Shown: positions 35,831 through 48,759 of the stretch, in pieces
How positions within the stretch are numbered: position 1 is the stretch's first letter
Layout: each line of letters begins with the position of its first letter
The notes under the pieces: model-generated
The model's database searches: none
Told to the model about the DNA's origin: nothing
The model's input: the letters and a program-made list of their open reading frames with translations, nothing else
Origin: Brasenia schreberi
Lineage: Eukaryota; Streptophyta; Magnoliopsida; Nymphaeales; Cabombaceae
DNA: 64,000 bases
Direction of reading: 5' to 3'
NCBI GenBank assembly: GCA_036023115.1
Contig: JAYKKT010000089.1
Location: 8,261,501-8,325,500 of the forward strand
Made by a program: the position numbers and the translations under genes

Positions 35831-36913
35831 GTATCCCATTGACATACATAAATCTTATAAGAGACATGTACGATAGTGTAAAAATATATATGAGGACTAA
35901 TGAATGAATGTTAGACTTCTTTGAAGTTAATATTGGATTACATCAAGGATCATCTTTAAGTCCATACTTAATGGTGATTGATGAGTTAATAAAATATATT
36001 CAAGATGAAGTACCTTGGTGTATGTTATTTGAAGATGCCATTCTGTTAGCGGAGGAGTCTAAGGAAAAAGTTAATAGAAAATTGGAACTATAGAGAGAAA
36101 CATTAGAAAGTATAGGCTTCCGACTTAGTAGAACAAAGACAAAATATATGGAATGAAAGTTTGATCATTTGGTTACTTTAGAGGACATAAATTAAAACTG
36201 ACACACATTGCATCTCTCAAAAGTAAAGTTTTAAATACCTAGGGTCAATTTTTCATAGTGATAGAAGAATTGAGAGAGATTTTATACATAGAAATAATGC
36301 AGGTTGGTTAAAATGGAGAGGAGTATCAGGTATTCTTTATGACAAGAAGATATCATTAAAGTTAAAAGGTAAATATTATAGAGCAACAATTAGACCTACT
36401 ATGTTTTATGGTTATGAGTATTGGACAGTTAATCATCAACATGTACAAAAGATGTCTGTGACATAAATGAAGATGTTGAGATGAATGAGTGATCATACAA
36501 GGAAAGACCGTATACATAATGAAGTTATTAGAAACAAATTGGGAGTAACACCAATAAAGGATAAAATGAGACAATATAGTTTAAGATAGTTTGGACATAT
36601 AGAAAGAAAATCAAAAGAAGCACCTGTAAAAAGGTATGAAAAACTAGATTTTAAAAGTATTAAAAGAGGTAAAGGACGACCATAAAGTGTTGGAAAGAAA
36701 CAATAAAGAATGAACTAGCTTATGTTGAGTTAACTGTAAAAGAGGTAGAGGATGACCATAAAAGTGTTGGAAAGAAACAATAAAGAATGATCTAACTTAT
36801 GTTAACTGCTAATATGGCATACGATAGGGCTCTGTAGAAACAAAAAATCCATGCAGTCAACCCCGTTTAGTATCGGAAAAGGCTTAGTTGTTGTTGTTGT
36901 TTGAAGTACAATA

Positions 36914-37674
36914 TATATGTATCAATGTGTATATATCATATTAAGCTATTGATATCATTACACAACATTGACATGATTTCTCACCCCACGAGACCTGCAT
37001 CTAGCTGTTTTTCCTATTGGTGCCCGATGTCTTTTATCCAACTTCAAAACAAGTCGTAAATCCAAATTTAGAAAACCTGGAGAAAGTCAGCTAGTCATTC
37101 CACTGTTTGAGACATCCAATGCATAAGAGACAAATGTTACAGTATCGATTAAGCTAGTATATCACCCTCTCTGGGTGCCACTGAATAGTCAAAGTCAAAC
37201 TCCTCCTCAAGCCTATTTCATACATTCAGCAGAATCTAATGTGTTCCCCATATGAATGAACCGGCGACTGTTTTGGATGATAGGGTGAGGCAGACATGTT
37301 TACAGAAAATATAAAATGAACAAGTAATTCTCATCATCCACCTCTTGGCTCTTGCCATTCACTATGCACACATAATACGTGATATAGATCATATTCAAAT
37401 TGGATGATCCTTTCGGAGATCAAACTGTTCTCCAATTATGCGACATTTTGAATTTAATCCCTGAGTTAGGGGGTTGCTTCGACTTTATATTTCTTTGCTA
37501 GCCTATGTAGCAATGAGATAACTTCCGATTTCATCTAAAGAAAAATCACTAAAAAGGGTTATCTGGCTCAAGACTTTATGCAAATCAGAAATGGGGCACT
37601 TGCACAATTCATGAAGTTTCATCCATAAGTAACATACAACAAGAAGAAAGGCACACCTGATACCGCAGGATGTA
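36914..37674. other. Intergenic / formin 3' flank
   Basis: This probably includes the formin 3' untranslated region immediately left of 37675. No gene, repeat or element was recognised in the remainder. Confidence 0.5.
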
Positions 37675-40600
37675 CTACAGAGATGCACTGTCATCGTCTG
37701 AGCTATCTTCTTGCCTATCAGTTGCAATGGGGAATAGTTGATGCTTGGGGTTAGGAAGTGGCACAGTTGATGCCTCTCGTGTTCTTGGCATTTGTGGTGG
37801 ACGCCTTGGAGTTTCACGGACCTCTTTACATGCTTTATCCAACATACATAAAAAGTCACGCACTATAACAAACAGCCTTAGCCCTTCACCTTTGGAAGAA
37901 TTATCATGAAAGTAATCTACTGTTCCCTTCACCAATGACATTATCCTTTTCTCCTCATTCAAAAGCCATGAAATTTCACCTTCGGCATGTTCTACAAAAC
38001 ATGTCAGGGTCTGGAGAAATTGTCCACTTTCTTCCACACCTTTCATCTCTGAATCCACAAAGTTCTTTGTTCTCCGAAGCATGTTGGCAAGAGTAGACAC
38101 ACTGTTTGTCAACATGTCTGCATCAATTGCTGCTGCCTTCTTTACATTCTCAAGCTCTCCCCCAAGCCCAGAAACTATCTGTAAACCCAAGCTACGGTAA
38201 TGGTCAGCTGTTTCACTGCGAGCCTCTTCGAAATTCTCCTCTGAGTTCAAGCTACAGACACTCCCACTTTCTCTAGCTGCTTGTGCTGCACGCGCACCTT
38301 CAGATCGAATGATTTCTTGAACCACAAAATGTAACAAAGTTGTCTTCCCATCTGTTCCTTTGACATCTGACAACTTTAGCAACGTGTCAAGCTTGAAGGC
38401 TTGAGCACCTCCACGGAAGGTCCCATCATTCATGCGGTTTCCAGTTTTCAGGACAGCTTCCAGGAGTTTCATGAAAAGACGACTGCTTCTGAGTTCCTTA
38501 CAAGCTACCTATAGAATACCACAAAATTAATGTGAATATGAAAGAGAAGTTTAAAACAGAATATGCTGGATCTGTACAGAAAAGATATAGCAAAATTAAA
38601 CAGAAAGCATGGATAAGTTTTTGCATAAGGCGGTTTTATGGATTTATCTCTTTGGGTCTATATTGTAGCATATTGAGGATCAACGCATTTCACTTTAAGT
38701 GAAATTTGATTCTCTCAAGAAAAAAACAGTAAGCAAGCTTGATTTGTGGCAAAGAACTATGTCCTAGTATGATATGAAAATCTAACCATACATAATGCAG
38801 AGAATATGGTAGGGATAGTAGTATAACGTTTTTAGCCAATATATACATTCTAATCAATGACTACTTTTCAGAGTTCTGCCACTTGCTAATTAGACTTTGA
38901 AGTGAGGAATTCCAAAAAATGAGGCTCAAAAAGAAAAGCATTTCATGCAAAGAAGCAATACAAATAACTTTCGAACTTTTGACGAGGGATCTGCTGAAAC
39001 AGTGAAGGATTTCATCAGCAGTGTTTTTCCAAGAACGAAAATACATCAACGGAATAATTGTTATGACTATGTATTAAGGGTTCTTTCAGATTTGAACAAG
39101 AATCACATCAGCACAGGGGACATGGAGGACCTGTGTGGTTCTATGCCACATCATGACTGGATAAACATTTTTCCCGTTTCCTGTCATAGACTTGTCCGCA
39201 AATACTGGGACAATATTTTCTTTAATGTAGAAATGCTGGCTACAAAATTTAGCACAAAAAACATACATAGAAACAATGCAGTTTTACCAACCATATTGGG
39301 TCTATGATTCAATTTAATGAAGAAACAACATCTAATTGGATTATTAAAAATTATAAATAGGAAGAATGAAAGTTGTTTGTAAGCTGAGATCAGACTGTAA
39401 ACTGGTGCAGGATAAGAAACTGCTCACTATGACTGCCATTTGATCGAAAAATTATGGAGCTCTTTCTTCATTTGGACAAAATGGTGAGCATTCTAGAAAA
39501 CAACGCAACATCTTTGCACAAGCCATAAGTAACAGTATAGGTTTGGAGGATAGAGATACTTGCCTCCAGAGTTGCAAAAGACTTCTTAACGTGGGCCATT
39601 TCCTCTCCAAGAATACCCATGAAGAGCAACACATCGAGCCGCTTAAAGGCAAAGGGAATTTCTACTAATGCCTTCAGAAACCGTTCTGCAGGTCCAAGCT
39701 GTGAAAGCTCACCGTTGTAAGTTCTAAGCTTAGATTCTTCTTCAGCAGTTGGCTCCATCTTCAATAAATTTTGAAGCAGCTCCACACTAAGCTCATTTCC
39801 TGATTATGGAAAAAGAAAAAGTATGTATGACATGTCCAAGTGCACAGACAAATTATGAGACAAAACATTAGAGACACCTTGATCACTGCCACTTTGGAAC
39901 CCTCTATAAAACATGTATGACTAATCTTTGCACAAAACATTAGAGATACATTAAATTGTGGGACGTTAAATTGTGAGTGTATAGAAGGTGAAGCCCTATA
40001 TAAATGCTACTTTGGAACAAAAAAAGAATTTAAAGTTGGCCATAGGACGATATTATCTGTTCTTATGAACAATGTGAATGATCACATTAGAGGCACCTTG
40101 ACCGACTTTACAAATGCTAAAGAAGCATGGAAATACTGGAAGAAATCTCATGTTAAAAGTGATGTGACACATAGGAAGATATTACATGATAAAATGTCAT
40201 CACTAAGACAAGGAGACAAAGGGGTGAATGAGTTTTATAGCGAGTATTTTAATATTTGGAATCAATTAAATGGATATAAAAGAAGTGTACACAATGTCTT
40301 AGTGAAAGACAATGTGAAAAAAATGAGACTTCGTAGAGGAATTCAAACGGGTAAGATCCTTCTCCACTAAATAATAGGTGTTTGCCAACCTCCAAATGGC
40401 GAAAACAAGAGTTAATGAAGCAAGGCTTCAAAAAGATTTTGCCTTAACTGCATAGACCTAGAGCACACATTAAGACATATCAACCTTCACATTTCAAGAT
40501 TGAAGGATCAAGTAAGACAAAGAGAGAAATTATTTGTCACTTTTGTAAGGATGTTAGACATGTTAGACCGAATTGCTCAACACTAAAGAAGAAGGTGACC

Positions 40601-43600
40601 TTGATAGATGAGCAAAGCTTTTCTTTTTCAATTATTGCTCTCCAGTAAAAAGTAAAGCTTCTTGAAGTACAATTGAAGGAGAAGGCAATCATTGGTGCGG
40701 TATGATCTACTTCCACCCATGATACTCAAGATATGACTCCTTGGTTATTTGATTCGGATGCTTCATTTTATATGACTTATGATAAAAAAAACTTTTGAAT
40801 TCATGCATAAAAAACCCTTTATCATGTGTGTTTACTACCGATGAAACCAAATTAAAGGTTGACAAAGTACTAGATCTTCAAAACAAAGACTTTTCAATTC
40901 CTAAAATTAGTATTGTTCCAAAATTAAATTTAAATTTATTTTTTGTATCTCAAATATCGATAATGGTTATGTTATAACCTTCTTATCGGGATGCATTATA
41001 TAGAATCGTCTCTCGAAAAAGGTGATTGAATGTGACCATAGAGAAGTATGACTCTATGTAATGAATTATATGCATAATATTGGACATTCAAATATTTTGT
41101 TAAATGTTACAATTACGGCACAAAAGGCTTAGCCATTTAAATGTTTAAAAGTTATATCAATGTCCCATTGGAATAAAAAATATTAAAAATTTCTCTCACA
41201 AAAATAGTGTTCTTGACAAAATGCAATATCTTCCATTTCTAAATAAAACATATGTTACAAGCAAACCTTTTGAAATTTTACACTCGATGTTTGGGGTCCC
41301 GCACCCATTATGTCAAAAGGTGTCTCCTATTATGTCATCTTCATTGATGACTTTATTAGATATACTTGGGTATATCTATTAAAACCAAAATCTGATGTTT
41401 TAAAAAATTATCACATTCCATAACCTTGTTAAGAATCAATTTGATTACGAAATAAAGGTATTTAGGTCTGACTCAAGAGGAGAATTTGTATTAAATGAGT
41501 TTGAAAGGTATCCTGAAAACCATGAGATCCTCCATTAAACCTTTTGTACCAAAATTCTCAACAAAATGGTGTTTTCAAATGAAAGCATAGGCACATTGTG
41601 GAAACCACTAGAACCTTGCTAGTATCTAGTGGAGTTCCCAAAATCTATGAGTAGAAGACATTATAACGTATGTCTATCTAATAAATTGCATGCCTTCTTC
41701 CGTATTACAAAATGTTTCTTCTATTGAAAAATTGTTTATACTTACACCTAACTACTTTAAATTAAGAGTATTTGGGTGTAAATGATTTGTGTTTACAAAC
41801 AAAGAAGATAAACTATCTCCACGTGCATTTGAATGTGTGTTCGTGGGGTATGAAATAAAAAAGAAAGGTTATAGATGTTACGATCCCAAGAACAACAAGC
41901 TCTATGTGTCAAGAGATGTTAAATTCTTTGAAAATGAATTTGTATTCTAAAAACAAGTTACTGATTGCATCGATGATACTAGTCTTACTAGATATTCCTT
42001 TCTAAGTAATATTTTAGGTAATCAAAACATAAATCATCAACCTAACAAATCAATGTCTTCAAGATGCATTGTGACTCCTTTTGAAAGACATTACGCTAGG
42101 AGAAACCCAGAAGTTATTTAACCTATTATAAGAAAATTTATTAGAGATTCTAGACCCCCCCAAGAGATTCGTCTATTATGAAATTTTTTTCTCCAAGACA
42201 TAGCACCTTATTAACTATTATTCTAGCCATAAATGAACCTAGGATGTTTAAGGAAGCTCGATTGGAGTCAGGCCATGAATGAAGAACTAAATGCTCTACA
42301 TAGAGCACAAACATGGGACATTGTAACGAGTTTCGAAACCAAAAAACCAATAGGGTGTAGATGGATATACAAAATTAAAACCAATGATGATGGTACCCTA
42401 GAACGATACAAAGCTAGGCTAGTGGCCAAAGCATACTCTCAAGAGTATGGTATTGGCTACGAGGAAACCTTTGCCCCAGTTGCTAGAATGACGATTGTTA
42501 GGACTCTTATTGCTCTTAGTGCAACTAAAAACTAGAATATTTTTCAAATGGTGGTCACCTTAGTGGTTCTTCCTCTGGTGCAATTAAAAACTGGAATATT
42601 TTTCAAATGGTGGCCACCTTAGCGGTTCTTCCCTGTAAAGAGATTCTTCCTAATGATCAATGAAAGTTGATTCCTGCATATCAAGGATGGTTCTAGCCGT
42701 TGGCTGTTGAATCTGATATTTGTAAAGTATTGCGCAATTCCATGTGAGAAACGAAACTGCACTCACGTGGATTGGTTGTTTTTTGGTGTTTTTGGTCGAC
42801 TTGAAACATTTGAACCAGCTTGTTGACTGGTTCGTTAAATGGTAGAGATCAACATTCTGGCTTGTCAAACTATCAAAGGTTATTTTTAGGAAAATCCCAT
42901 CTAGGTATAGCTATTCATAAGAGGCGTACAAGCAACTTGGAAGCAAAAGGCGGCAATAAGGCACAAAGTGGATAAGCATGTGGCTAAACCATTACGTCAA
43001 CTACATCCTTATAAGAGACCAAATTACTAAATCATCTAACCCCCTCACTAGATGGCAACCTAACCCAACAAGAAGACAAAAAAAAGACCCCTTAGCCAGC
43101 TCCTCATGCTGTTATCTGACAAAAATCAAATTAGTTTTTCTTTGGATTTCTCCTTCCCTTGTGACCCCCTCCTCCAACGAATCCCTAATGAAATTAAATA
43201 TGATATTTAAGACTTAAGAGGGTTGCGACCACTGCCTTTCTTAGGTAACAAAGCTAAAGGAGTAAAGGACCAACATTGAGTCAACTCATATGTACTTTGA
43301 ACTTCATGATGGTGTTCCAGGCTGAACCTCGAGAGAAATTTTCATATTAAAATCTAGGAGGAATCTCATGTAGAGAAAATAATCTTTATTGAGGTGAATC
43401 AATTAATACAATTGTCGGAGTTACTCCCAAGCAATCAGCCCTAAACGGGTCACATGGTGGCAGTGGCTGGTTTCTTCTCTCTCTTTTTCACAGACAGATT
43501 AGGTTTTCTAATCCTTATTATATTAGAGTCTTATAACTTAGACTCTTTTGCTCTTATACTAAAGAAAGATTAAAAACATAAGTAACTCTACATATGGAAC

Positions 43601-46558
43601 TTGTGTAGGACCCAAACATAACATTTCTCAACATCACACAAATTGCCATTTATCTGTTTGGTGAAGCATAAGATGAAACTAGAGACAGCCTGTACTTTTC
43701 TAGTTTCTACCCAAGTTTTAAAATGGGCGTTCTTGGTTAGACAGCTGTCATAGTATTTCACTATTGACAAGCTGGGGTTAGGCAGACCCTTATCAATGTG
43801 CATTTCCCAAATTATCGAACTAGTGACCAACAACTCAAAGATTCTTATGAGTTGATCCCCTAGCCAGGAGAGTCATGACTCCTTGTACAGAAAATCATGG
43901 TACTGTATAGATTATGTATATACAATATTCCACATCTCAGAAGATAGAACTTGCTGTGAGGCACTAAATCATGTTGCTACGGATATCAAGAAAAGGAGAC
44001 AATTTATTTTAAAGGCTCATAGAAACATCATGTGACACGGAATAGCTCTAGGGATTATTTTTGAAACATCATATATAATTCAACAACTTAGTTGCTTCAA
44101 AAGGTAAATCTGAATCCAAAGCATATCCCGTGTAGTGAATCGCGAACTTCTTCTTTAATTATATTGAATAGACGAATTCAATATGTCTTAAATTGTATTC
44201 ATTAAACTGTTGGAAGATGCACACATCTATGTTGAGTCACAAAAAGCATTTCATAATGCCATGAGGCATGTGAAACACTAAAAAGTCCATACCTTCCAGA
44301 AGTGCATCGCAAACTTCTTCTGTAGTCACATTAAGAGCTAGTAGGAGAATAGACAAGTTCTGAGACTTCTTTGGATCAAGAATCTGACACAGACCTGGAG
44401 CATCACAAACAGTTTCTTTCCTTGGATCATTCTTTTGTTTACCATTAGAACCATATCCAAAGAGTGCTTCTATCATTTCTTCATTGAATCTGCATGTGAT
44501 AAGAAACAACTCAGGGATCCTAACGATTCATTTATACCAAATTAATAAGCAGAAATCTGAGTAGTGTATCCTTACTGGAAAGACCCTGATTTAATTTGAT
44601 GCCAGACCATTGAATGATCAGGGTTAGCAAGAACCTTGTCCCAGAAGAATGGTTTGAGCTTGGCCTTTGGAGGTTCTCCTTCCATTGCATCAGATACCTT
44701 CCCACTTACAGAAGCTCCTGTACTACCTGGACCAAGAAAGGAGGACCGAGAGACCTTTGAAAAAATCAAGGGTGGGGGTGGAGGCAAAGCATTTTTTGGT
44801 GGTGGAGGCGGTCGTAGGCCAGGTTTTCCACCAATAGGTAAGGGAGGAGGAGGTGGTGGTCCAGAAGGAGACATAGAAAGGGGACATGGTGGCGGTCCAG
44901 CAAGAGCAGGAGGAGGAGGAGGAGGAGGCGGAGGACAAGTGGGTGGAGGTGGAGGAGAAAAAGGGGGAGGAAGAGATGATGGGGGAGGAGAAGGATGAGG
45001 AGGTGGATGTGGAAGAGGAGAAGGGGGATGAAGAGAAGATGGGGAAGGAGGAGCTGGAGGTGGCTGAGTATTTGATCGAGTGGATTGGAAAGGAGGTATT
45101 GTTAATGACGAAGTCATAACTTGTGGAAATGAAATAGCAGACTCCTCAGATTCTACAACTGATGGAAAACTAGCTCGAGGAGACATGGACTGTAGAACTT
45201 GTGAAGGAGGAGGTGGAGGCAACCCCACCTTCATAGACCACCTACTTTTGCTTGGGCTTGATGAAAATGAGTAAGCTACAAGTTTCCCCCTCTCTATTTC
45301 TGTGGGTAATCCACCAAGCATGGAGTTATCCATAATCACTGACATTGGGGAAGATCCTGATATTTCACATGTCCAATGAAATCAAAGCTTAGTTTAGAGA
45401 AACCAAACAACAATGCAGAATTTTCAACTTAAGTTTAGAATCAAGCTACTTGTGACTTGCCTGTTGAAAAGTCACTCATACTTAAGTTGAGAAGAGGCCT
45501 CTCATCCTTTTGTGAATCTCCTGATTTAACGCGACTATTACAGCATTTGCAGTAGCAATAGAATAGCAATCCAGCAAACAGAAATGTTGAAGCCGCAGTT
45601 ACAACCACGGCCAGTATAATAGTTCTTGTGTCATTGGCATGGTCATCTGACGGAGCTGGAACAGAACCTGGACTTCCATTTGTGTTTGTTCCCCTGGCTG
45701 GTTGTGCACTAGAGGGGGCAAGCTGAGTTGATGGAGAAGAGTTCAACTGTGAAGTAGTTCCTACTTGTCCTTGGTGGTCAAGGGCAGGAGCAGCTACAGG
45801 TGGCTGACGATGTGGAGAAGGAGCACTAGCAAGTACTTGGCTGGATGGAGCAGAAGCAGGTACTGGTGGATGAGCTAAACCATTAAGAGATAATGAATCA
45901 ACCAAATGCCTTCTCCCTTTTGTGCACCAAGCAAATAAGTATTCAAGGTGCTTCACATACCAATTATCATATCTATCCTCCTTTCCTGACAATTTTTTTG
46001 GAAAATGGTTCCTCATGAGACATTCCATAAGTTCAGATTCTGATTGAGATGGTAGCTTATTTATGATCCTCTGTAGATCGGCACTCATTGGTTGCCTGAG
46101 GTCGTCTTCATTCATATCCCAAAATTTTAAAATTTTGCCATAAGATTTAATATCCATCGTGTCCAGCTCACAAGCATTCCAGAGCTGGTTCAACTGAAGA
46201 CAAATTCAAATGTTGCAATGTCATTCCAAATGTAAGCACTCACATAGCAATAAGAGATAACTAACTACAATGTCGAAAGATGCAATGCTAATGTTTAAAG
46301 ATTGAATCATGCACCACAATGTCTATAAGCCAACTGTTGAGCAAGATGTTAAAGTAGCATAGAATAGAGCATAAAGCAAAAACAGAAAGATGTATGCCTT
46401 ACCACGTCCCATTCAATCTCTGTGAGTACCATCAAAGAATTGTCACTTGCTAGCACTAATAACTCTTTAATTGTCTGCCTCTCAGACAAGCCCAATGCCC
46501 CAATGATGCTTAATGAGAACAAAAGTACCATAAGATAGCCTGCTCTGTCATGATCCAT
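37675..46558 (-). CDS. Class I plant formin (FH1-FH2 protein), 6 exons
   Basis: Exons (5' to 3'): 46403-46558, 45461-46193, 44576-45356, 44293-44489, 39564-39799, 37675-38508. Phases close to give 978 residues. Formins nucleate and elongate actin filaments; class I plant members are anchored in the plasma membrane facing the wall. Residues 1-25 form a signal peptide ([20 protein letters not shown]). A Ser/Pro-rich ectodomain follows, then one membrane span at about 243-266 ([20 protein letters not shown]), a long proline-rich FH1 (dense at 44770-45080), and FH2 at about 526-931. FH2 opens [10 protein letters not shown] and includes [13 protein letters not shown] and [14 protein letters not shown]. 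The 47-residue tail is basic-proline then acidic. I chose Met at 46558; an in-frame Met lies 12 codons upstream. Introns 2 and 5 use GC donors (AG|GCAAGT). Intron 4 (4.5 kb) holds a decayed copia element. Confidence 0.94.
39960..42577 (+). mobile_element. Decayed Ty1/copia element in formin intron 4 (antisense)
   Basis: In order on the plus strand: gag ([20 protein letters not shown], about 40020-40370) and a zinc knuckle [14 protein letters not shown] (CX2CX4HX4C) near 40535. A protease-like [14 protein letters not shown] (DSDAS where DSGAS is usual) lies near 40740. Integrase pieces follow: [20 protein letters not shown] with IDDF at about 41285, and [20 protein letters not shown] at about 41830. 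Reverse transcriptase starts at 42233 ([40 protein letters not shown]) and breaks off at about 42540. No LTRs were recognised. Multiple stops and frameshifts show it is dead. Confidence 0.92.
42519..42636. repeat. 59 bp tandem duplication at the broken end of the copia element
   Basis: GTGCAACTAAAAACTAGAAT and the following 39 bases at 42519-42577 recur at 42578-42636 with a few substitutions. The duplication straddles the point where copia homology stops. Confidence 0.9.
42637..44292. other. Remainder of formin intron 4
   Basis: AT-rich intronic sequence with no recognisable element or gene on either strand. Confidence 0.55.
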
Positions 46559-48179
46559 CGGCACGGTAACTAATTTCACATGTAAGCTAAACAATACTGC
46601 AACAAGACCAGAAGTATAATAAGGACGAGAGTCAAGAGGAAATACAAAACACTCGCATGACTTTTCTTGCTACAAGAGAAAGGGACAACAATAAATGTAC
46701 ATCAACTTCAGACAGACGAAGTCACCTCAGCTCAAATTAGCATACAAGTACAAATTTGCAGAAGTCAAATACAGATCAAGGATGCAAAGAAGACAGAAGT
46801 TTGGATTGACTTCTCAAGACCCACGGTCTAGCCTTCTAGGTATTTTTCATTTGACATTGGCAGTTGAGGATTATGAGAGCGTATTCCTGTGTTATGTTTT
46901 AAACAATTTCAACAAATTTTAGAATATGCAAATAAGGTTGATATGCGAAGGCATTCGTGAGGATCATTCATTCAACCTATATTATTAATCACAATGAACC
47001 ATACACACATGCATGATGCAAAGGGAAAGGAGTCAAAAGCTTGAAATATAGGTGGCAAACCACCCACTGGATTCCACACTAGACTTCCATGGAAACATTT
47101 AAACCATCCCATGAAGTTAGAGAGGAACAAAGCTGCTCTTAAGAGAAATGAGAATAAACGGTTTCATATATATTATAGATTTCAAATAGGAAAGAAAAGA
47201 TCTCAAGGCAAAAAGTGGATTGACAAAGAAACAAGGTCTACCCATTCATTCCCTTTTAGCTCATCTAATTAATTTTTTATTATTATTTTCTTCTTATTAC
47301 ATTAGAACAACTATGTTAGTAACCAAATATGGTGCTCTTCCATTTCTTTTTCTCAATAAGTTGAGGAAATGCAGTAGCTTAGATGCCAGCATGAAGCATG
47401 ACGACATAAAATACAATGTTCTTTTCTCAACTCAGCCTTCCAGCACCTAGGAGACGGCTGTTTCCTGTCTCCAGCCCAGCCTTTTTATGTACGGTTGGAT
47501 GAACATACAATTGGTGAAGAATAAGAAGATCAAGAAGTACAAATCCATATCTTCACAAAATGATTCTATGAAGAAAGGGCCTAGATCGCAAGCATCATTT
47601 TTGCATCGTAGATGACACATGTTACAACAACACTAGCTCAAATTTTCTGATGTTAAACCCTTTCATGAACTTCTGTCATGTAACATCATCTGTTAGGCTG
47701 CTCTGCAAATAACCAGTCTTGGGTGTTATTGTAGCTTTTAGCATGCTTAGAGTGGACTGGTAACCAAAAACTCGAGTTAATCAACAAAACAACCATCATA
47801 GCAGCAACAGAGCGAAAGCGATATGGTAATGATATATATGTACATAACATCAACAAATCACGGAGAAAAACTCAAAGAAAAGGTACCCAGAATTCCTCAT
47901 TACAGGAGCACTGACACCAAAAGCCAGAAAACAGTCACCTCCCAAACCCTCAAAGGCTCAAACCTTTCCAATAACTGAACGTAACACTGCCCACAATCCC
48001 AAATTTCAAAACTGAGAAAGAAGATCGGATCAAATGCAGCTATCTCCTCAAAACTACGAAACGGATCAAAAAAAATGTAGCTATCTCGTCGAAACTCTGT
48101 CTATGACAGAAAAAAGATTCCCCCGATTTCGTGAAACCCAGACGCATTCGAATCGTCAAATCAAGATTGCGGATCTTCG
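46559..48179 (-). promoter_or_regulatory. Upstream flank of the formin gene
   Basis: This stretch precedes the formin start codon and should hold its 5' leader and proximal promoter. No coding exon, element or confident core promoter motif was recognised. A long GA/CT tract and a GC-rich 95 bp duplication follow at 48196-48438. On the formin strand the tract reads (CT)n, a common feature of plant promoters and 5' leaders. The regulatory role is inference from position. Confidence 0.35.
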
Positions 48180-48193
48180 GGTGTGTGTGTGTG

Positions 48194-48249
<56 letters not shown>
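48180..48249. repeat. (GT)n(GA)n microsatellite
   Basis: About eight GT units (48180-48195) run directly into about 27 GA units (48196-48249). Confidence 0.97.
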
Positions 48250-48251
<2 letters not shown>

Positions 48252-48438
48252 CTGCAACCAGCGAGGGGAATCGAAGTCGTGTCCCTCGCAACGGAGGACG
48301 ACGACCACGAGGGACAGATTCAAAAGGAACAACGGAAGTGCAGAACCTGCAACCAGCGAGGGGAATCGAAGTCGTGTCCCTCGCAACGGAGGACGACGAC
48401 CACGAGGGACAGATTCAAAAGGAACAACGGAAGTGCAG
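48249..48438. repeat. Exact 95 bp tandem duplication, GC-rich
   Basis: 48249-48343 and 48344-48438 are identical, each starting AACCTGCAACCAGCGAGGGG and ending GGAACAACGGAAGTGCAG. They are much richer in G and C than the surroundings. The overlapping 135-157 codon frames across both strands come from the repeat and the GA tract and are not supported as genes. Confidence 0.96.
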
Positions 48439-48759
48439 CAAAGTCGTCAAAAGCAGTGGTGGGTTGGGAGAATGGGAAGCGGTGCGGCTTCGGCTGTACA
48501 CGTCTGAAGCTGGATCCTTTTCTGGGACCCATCGTGCGCGTTCTTCAGGAAATCTCGGCGCGACCTTTTTTTCCAAAAATGTATAATTAATTATGCAAGA
48601 AAAATTCATAAATGGTGGAGACTCAGGCAACTGCTGGAATTGGATGTTTTCTTTTTGGTAAATTACAAAGTCGCGCAACTTCATAACTATTTACAAAATC
48701 ATGCTCCTCAATTTAGACTACCGATTAAATTGTGGAGCATGGTTTATAGTTATATATAT

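Larger units (their letters stand above)
33130..36902 (+). mobile_element. RTE LINE (copy D) split by a hAT-like element and an inverted RTE fragment
   Basis: Flanked by the exact 11 bp duplication GAAGTACAATA at 33119-33129 and 36903-36913. It starts near the end of the endonuclease (TTQHRLLVMDLEVKKW) and runs through the lysine-rich linker to about 33854. It resumes at 35062 after the hAT-like insertion (FMPHRSTIEEIHLLRRPVEH) and again at about 35831 after the inverted fragment ([30 protein letters not shown]). It ends GGCTTAGTTGTTGTTGTTGT. A 76 bp tandem duplication (starting 36661 and 36737) lies near the 3' end. Stops are frequent. Confidence 0.92.

Noticed and set aside
44636..44998. 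Plus-strand glycine-rich frame of 120 codons
   Set aside because: It is the complement of the formin FH1 proline codons and has no independent support.
48034..48590. Several overlapping 130-157 codon frames on both strands
   Set aside because: They are created by the GA microsatellite (poly Arg-Glu/Ser-Leu) and the 95 bp duplication, and no family is recognisable.
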